Assembly: GCF_013373865.1 (NCBI RefSeq)
Contig: NC_050468.1
Location: 15,798,355 to 15,862,354 of the forward strand
Length of the DNA: 64,000 nucleotides
Direction of reading: 5' to 3'
Origin: Monomorium pharaonis
Taxonomy: Eukaryota; Arthropoda; Insecta; Hymenoptera; Formicidae
Below the pieces are notes generated by a model. The model made no database searches, was not told where the DNA came from, and worked only from the letters and a program-made list of their open reading frames with translations. Position 1 is the stretch's first letter. Every line of letters begins with the position of its first letter. Below, in pieces: positions 59,059 to 64,000 of the stretch. Made by a program: the position numbers and the translations under genes.

Positions 59059-60570
59059 CACATTCAACGATCATTTCCAATGCGAAAACCGACGATTTCT
59101 GCGTCAGGAGAATATTACGAAAGCTAGTGAGGCAAAGCCGACGTTCAGCATCGTTCTCTGGGTCTCGTTCGAGGATCTCGACATGGACGGTTGTGATTAA
59201 GGAGCACAACATCGGGCGCACACAAATTGGAAGTAACACGCTGCAACATGTAGCCAGATGCAGTCAGATGCCTTGCGTATGAGTACACAAATTTGAGACA
59301 CGATGTAAAAGTGCAGCGTGATAATATTAGATTTAAGAAATGAAAAAATATATATAGTTAAAAATATAAATAGAGACAAATTAAACTCCGGAAAAAAAAC
59401 AGGAAGTAAAGATGGAATACAAATGTGGAAGATGAACAATAACTTTGTAGACATGCGATATAGGACAATTTATACTACATATAAAAAATGTTTACTAATT
59501 ATATTTCTTTGTTTATGATAAATTATCTTTTTACTACATATTTATGTACAAGAAGACATTAAAATTATAACTTAAATTTTTCCGCAGCATTTTCGAAATA
59601 TTTGCGAATATTTAATCCAGAAATGTAATATAAAACGCAAAATATCTAAAGAAATTCAAAAAAGATAGGATTTCTCATTATTTTATGATTTCTCATTTTT
59701 TCTCATCGCAGATAAATATCAAAGATATATTTTTCATAAAATATTTTTATATAGGAAATATGAAAATTATGCGTGGTTAAAAGAGATTCTCTGTCTCCAC
59801 ACTTTTTAAATATAATCTTCGTCTACTTATGCTTGTGGCAAAATAAGCTCATACTGCGTGGAGATTATATTGAAAAATAAAGGTATACAAATTCTTTCAT
59901 TCGTTTTCATTATATGCAATATTCGCATTTTGAGATAAATATGATGAATGGAAGAAAAGCATTACATTTGAATAAACTATAATGTAATTTTCTTCTTGCG
60001 GTTCTTTTTAAAATTATTTTAAAAAAAAGTAATATTTTAAAATATTCATAATACATAATTCTGTGGAAAAACATAAAAATTTATTTAATATAGTATTATT
60101 AATATTCAAGATTATTTCTGTTATTGTTAATTATCTCGAGATATTTAAAAAGATTTCTTTTATTCAGCTTTATTCTCGTATTCTTAAACTTTATTTTTGT
60201 ATGGCTCAATTTTACTTTATCAAAATATACGTTAACTGCAAGTGGGAAAAGCGATATTGAGTATCGTGGGCGCAATATCATCGGACCGATCATTTTTCCC
60301 GCCGTCCTGAGTGCAGATGATATAGTCAATTTCCAGCGTTATTGGTTTTTGGTTACCTTGCTACGTAGGCAAGTTTCTATGAGGGCAGATTACTTTTTCA
60401 GTTACTTACCATATTAGTAAATAACGCGCTTTTCTGTGGCATTCGTTGTTAGAATATGTATTTATTATAATTTTAAGGTAATAATTATATCTTAACTATT
60501 GTTCGTTGTTAGTCTCGTACCATTATTGCTTATTATAATTTCCCAATTATAAATTAGCGAAAAATTATTG

Positions 60571-60756
60571 AAATCAGTAAAAATACACTGATTTCAGTGG
60601 TACATTTATAATTTGCCAATAAGTGAAATAAATGCACTGATCCTTCAATAATTATACGCCAATTCTCGAGTAAAAATCACTAAAAGTCAGTGAATAATCA
60701 CTAATTATCACAGTTAAAAGGATACCACTGCAAATCAATGAAAATACACTGATTGT
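60571..60756 (+). repeat. Inverted repeat with CACTGA words
   Basis: The left part (60571-60602) ends ACACTGATTTCAGTGGTA. The right part (60723-60756) starts TACCACTGCAAATCAATG, its approximate inverse. CACTGA/TCAGTG words recur between them. Likely a decayed foldback element of about 186 bp. Confidence 0.5.
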
Positions 60757-62690
60757 AATTTAGACAGATTTTGTTTTATAATATCTTTCTTAAAAAAAAA
60801 AAGATATATTTATCATTGATTTTATCATTTATTCTATTTATATGAAAGGTAAAATTTATCTCAGTTGATCCCACTTTGATATAGCTTTTTATATTAAAAT
60901 ATATTTCATATATTTTTTTATATATACATACAATCATGATCAGTATTTTTATTCCGTAGTTTTACATTGACTATCTAAAAAAATATTTTTTGGTTTTCCT
61001 ACTCCGGATTTGTGATATCGCAGAATAGCACGATAGTTTTTCCAACGCACATACAAGCGATACCTGCCTGATGCATTATCGGCTTTCGGACGACATATGA
61101 TATTTTTCAAGAGAAAACATCAATATTTTCTCACGAAAGTAGCCAATGCCTTTTTTAAAAATGTAATAGTGAATATTTTTTATTCTAATACTAATAATTT
61201 GTTTAAAAAAAAGAGGAGAAAAAAAAAGAGAGATGTAATGTGATAACAAATTACATTATGTGATATAATCAAATTATTATTGAAAAAATGTATAATCTAA
61301 AAAATATTTTAAAAACATCTAGAATTAAATATTTTTATGTGCAATATTTAATAAAGCAAATATAAATATGTTTAACTCTAAAAATATTGAGATTTATACA
61401 TCTTGTCAATAAGCATTAATTATTTAATTATATAAGTATATTACTCTTCGCGCATTAACGTAATAAAACTAGTGTCAAATTATTTGTGTTGTACACGTTA
61501 TATATATATATACAGAATTGAACGTAAGTTAAATGCCAATACTACGAAACATGACCACATTTCAATGTTTTTGCTAGATTGTTAATATAACGACGTATTG
61601 ATCATTAAACGTTGAAATTGCATAGACATGAAAATTAAAGATAACTTTCATTCGGTAAAAATATTGCTTATTTAACCGCATCGAAGATATTTCGTTTTCC
61701 AAGCAATTAAATTGAAAAATTACGTTATATTGACTATATCTGAAAATACCAAGTTAATTAAAAATATATTTATCTGACAAAAACAAATGTTATTCTTCGA
61801 TAAATGTTTGGAAATATTTATTAAGTTTCTCTCGGCAGAAAATAAATTTAATTGTATAACCTTACACATATCTTCAAAACTTTAATATGTAAAAAAGATT
61901 TTATTTTATTTTTGTTAAAAATAGTTCCATAATTAAGTATATTTCTAATTTAGAAGCTTTAATAAATTGACTATCAAATATAAAACTGTCGAAAAGTCTT
62001 TATATTTAAATTCTTTAAATTATATTAAATCTATTATAAATTTTATAAATAAAAGAAGTAATTTTAAATACCTACGATAGCAATCTCGACATTTTTTATT
62101 TATCTTAATAAAATAATAAATATTTTTATATACGTATACAAAAAAATCTTATTGTTATGTAATTTTTTTGTTATTACATAAATGTTAATTTTTCAATTCT
62201 TTTTAATTAACTGGAAAGGACTATATACATTTGCAAGGGGATATTTCTGATAATGAATCAGCTATTTCTTATATTTTACAGGATAACAGATTTGCAACAA
62301 ACCAATCATATATTCTAATATCTTTAATAACAACTTACTAGAAAAATCTCGAGAAATGAAAAGCATTTTATAGTCGATATAACTTAGTCTGTTCATGTGG
62401 ACAAAATAAAATGGTTGATACTGTTATTTGAAAGCTCTCCAATCAATCTACGAATTTATTTTTTACCGATGCTGAGATTTTTAATTAATTACACCGTTTA
62501 TTTTGCAACACAAATGCAAATAGTCTTTTACGTCGTATCTTTGCTTATCACAATTTTAAGAAAAACTGTGTCAAAGAGGCAAAAAATATCCATCTTTATA
62601 AAGTCATAGTATCAATTTTTTTTTTAATTTTATTAATACTACACAAAAGTATTAACTTTTAATTTTAATTTATTTCGACAATTTTTCATT

Positions 62691-62734
62691 TCTAGAATAT
62701 TTTACAATATTTTAGAATATTTTAGAATATTTTA
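62691..62734 (+). repeat. Decamer tandem repeat
   Basis: Four tandem units of TTTAGAATAT type, one with TACAATAT. Confidence 0.85.
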
Positions 62735-64000
62735 TAAGCTTAACAGTGGATATTACATCAGAAAAATGTTTTTTTCAAACTGCTGTATATTAAAAATAGA
62801 AATATTAAAATAACCTTAAATTTTTAAAGCTAAATGTTAATACTACCGCGTACCATAAGCAAAATTAAAAAATAAAATTCAGTATTAGTATTACAACGTC
62901 ATAAAAACTTTCAAAACCATTTTTGACTTTTTTAACATTTTTTTTTTTAATTAATGTGATAAATAATGGATTTGTGTCAGTAAGCAAAAAGACATTGGAA
63001 ATAACATTTGTATTCACTTTGCAAACAGAGGTTAAATTTTATCGGATGTTATTAAAAATTTAATAATTTTTATAAGTAGATATATTATTATCCAATTCAG
63101 AGAAATTATTATAAGAAATGCACTCGATGAATTCCATCGCACCATTTTCAAATAAAAAATCTAAAGAAGTTCACAAAATATCTAATATCATATTAACATT
63201 ATAATTGGTGTCATTTTTCATTGCTTATCTTTTTTTGAGATAAAGCACAAATATGCAGGTTTGCCAGTTTTAAAGTTAAGAGCAAATACTATATTGGTTT
63301 AGGAGTCCCACACGCATTGATACAATCGGAGGGTTAAAACAAATAAAATTAATTTGATATATATTCTTATTTTATTCCAATTCTTAGCCTTATTTTTATT
63401 CTTTATGCAATTCAATATTCCATCTTCAAGTTTTGGAATACTTCTTGTCAAGAGAAAGTAGTTAACTAGATGCAATACGCACATTGGTACGCCAAGAAAA
63501 TTACAATCTACACGAGTACGGATTACATTAGAGACAAGGACAAAGGATGGAAAACTGAAAAAAGGCTGAGCACGTCTGAGTTTCGGACGTACTGCGAATA
63601 GACATTCTCGTGAAATGTCACGAGCGCACAAGGAATAAAGAGAAACAAAGGGATCAAAGAAGGAAAGAGGAACAAGACACTAGGAGAAGAAGACAAAACA
63701 ATTGCTCTGGGACTTCTGGCCACTGAGAGATAAAAAATTTCGAAGGACCGAATCCCGTTGTCATCCTTCTTCCAACATCCTTGTGTACGCGTTTCGTAAA
63801 CGCGTTGTATTTTGCATCGCGTAAGATTTTTAAATATTCAAACGAGGCTCCTTAGAGAATTGCTTGTATACACTTTAATATGTATTACATAAAATAGATA
63901 AATAAGCTTTATCAAGAGCAAACGTTAATCAGCGTAATAAAAGAATTACATCTATTTTTGATTCAGAAAAATTTTGTAAAAGCTTGTAATATTGTATTAA

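Larger units (their letters stand above)
58253..64000 (-). other. Fkbp14 upstream intron (5.7 kb seen)
   Basis: No exon for the missing FKBP N-terminal part or signal peptide was found on the minus strand. Contents: a GC-richer island at 58620-58930, a long GA tract (58966-59058), an inverted repeat with CACTGA words (60571-60756), a decamer repeat (62691-62734) and a GC-richer patch at 63430-63830 with an ACGCGTTT/AAACGCGT inverted pair at 63787-63805. Confidence 0.7.

Noticed and set aside
58946..59282. Arg/Glu-rich and Leu/Ser-rich frames of about 100 codons
   Set aside because: Generated by the GA microsatellite at 58966-59058.
63299..63723. Two overlapping minus-strand frames near the window end, possible Fkbp14 5' exon
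   Set aside because: Neither contains an FKBP N-terminal strand (YTG...DG..FDSS type) or a convincing signal peptide with a phase-2 donor.
1..64000. tRNA, rRNA, CRISPR, bacterial or viral genes
   Set aside because: Scanning by eye found no cloverleaf with A and B boxes, no spaced direct-repeat array and no recognisable viral or bacterial protein frame.

Overview
This window is animal nuclear DNA, most likely from a holometabolous insect and probably a hymenopteran such as an ant. The reasons are long AT-rich introns broken by GC-richer islands, many GA/CT, GT and TA microsatellites, short palindromic transposon relics, GT-AG splice sites, and two genes with metazoan domain structures. The species call is inference; no marker gene fixes it. 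There is no sign of operons, CRISPR arrays, rRNA or tRNA.

Two protein-coding genes are present, converging tail to tail. Positions 178-46365 on the plus strand hold the 3' part of an FHOD-family formin (Fhod/FHOS). Seventeen exons splice in a consistent reading phase into 1161 residues plus a stop. They cover the end of the N-terminal GTPase-binding region, the armadillo-like inhibitory domain (DID), a Ser-rich and charged linker, a proline-rich FH1, the complete FH2 actin-nucleating domain, and a C-terminal diaphanous autoregulatory domain (DAD). The first coding exons lie upstream of the window. A likely 3' UTR runs to about 47200-47300.

On the minus strand, 58252 down to 49686 holds the last three coding exons of an ER-lumenal FK506-binding protein of the FKBP14 type. 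It has most of an FKBP prolyl isomerase domain, two canonical EF-hands and a C-terminal HDEL. Its signal peptide and first part of the FKBP domain are not found here and presumably lie beyond 64000.

The rest, well over 90% of the window, is intron and a short intergenic stretch. It holds microsatellites, at least two short DNA-transposon relics with recognisable ends (a TA-flanked 190-bp MITE at 25516-25705 and a TTAA-flanked piggyBac-like relic at 32787-33565), large inverted repeats (15912-16825 and 56569-57527), small hairpins, and GC-richer islands that are candidate enhancers.

The two genes have no obvious functional link. FHOD formins build and stabilise actin bundles (stress fibres, sarcomeres) and are held off by DID-DAD contact. 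FKBP14-type proteins help fold collagen and other secreted proteins in the ER. The most interesting observations concern Fhod splicing: a pair of GTAAGT donors 9 nt apart that keep or remove the Arg-Lys-Ser of the autoregulatory motif, a GC-AG intron in the DID/linker, a CAGTAG tandem acceptor, and a possible alternative last exon. I did not find a novel multi-gene system.
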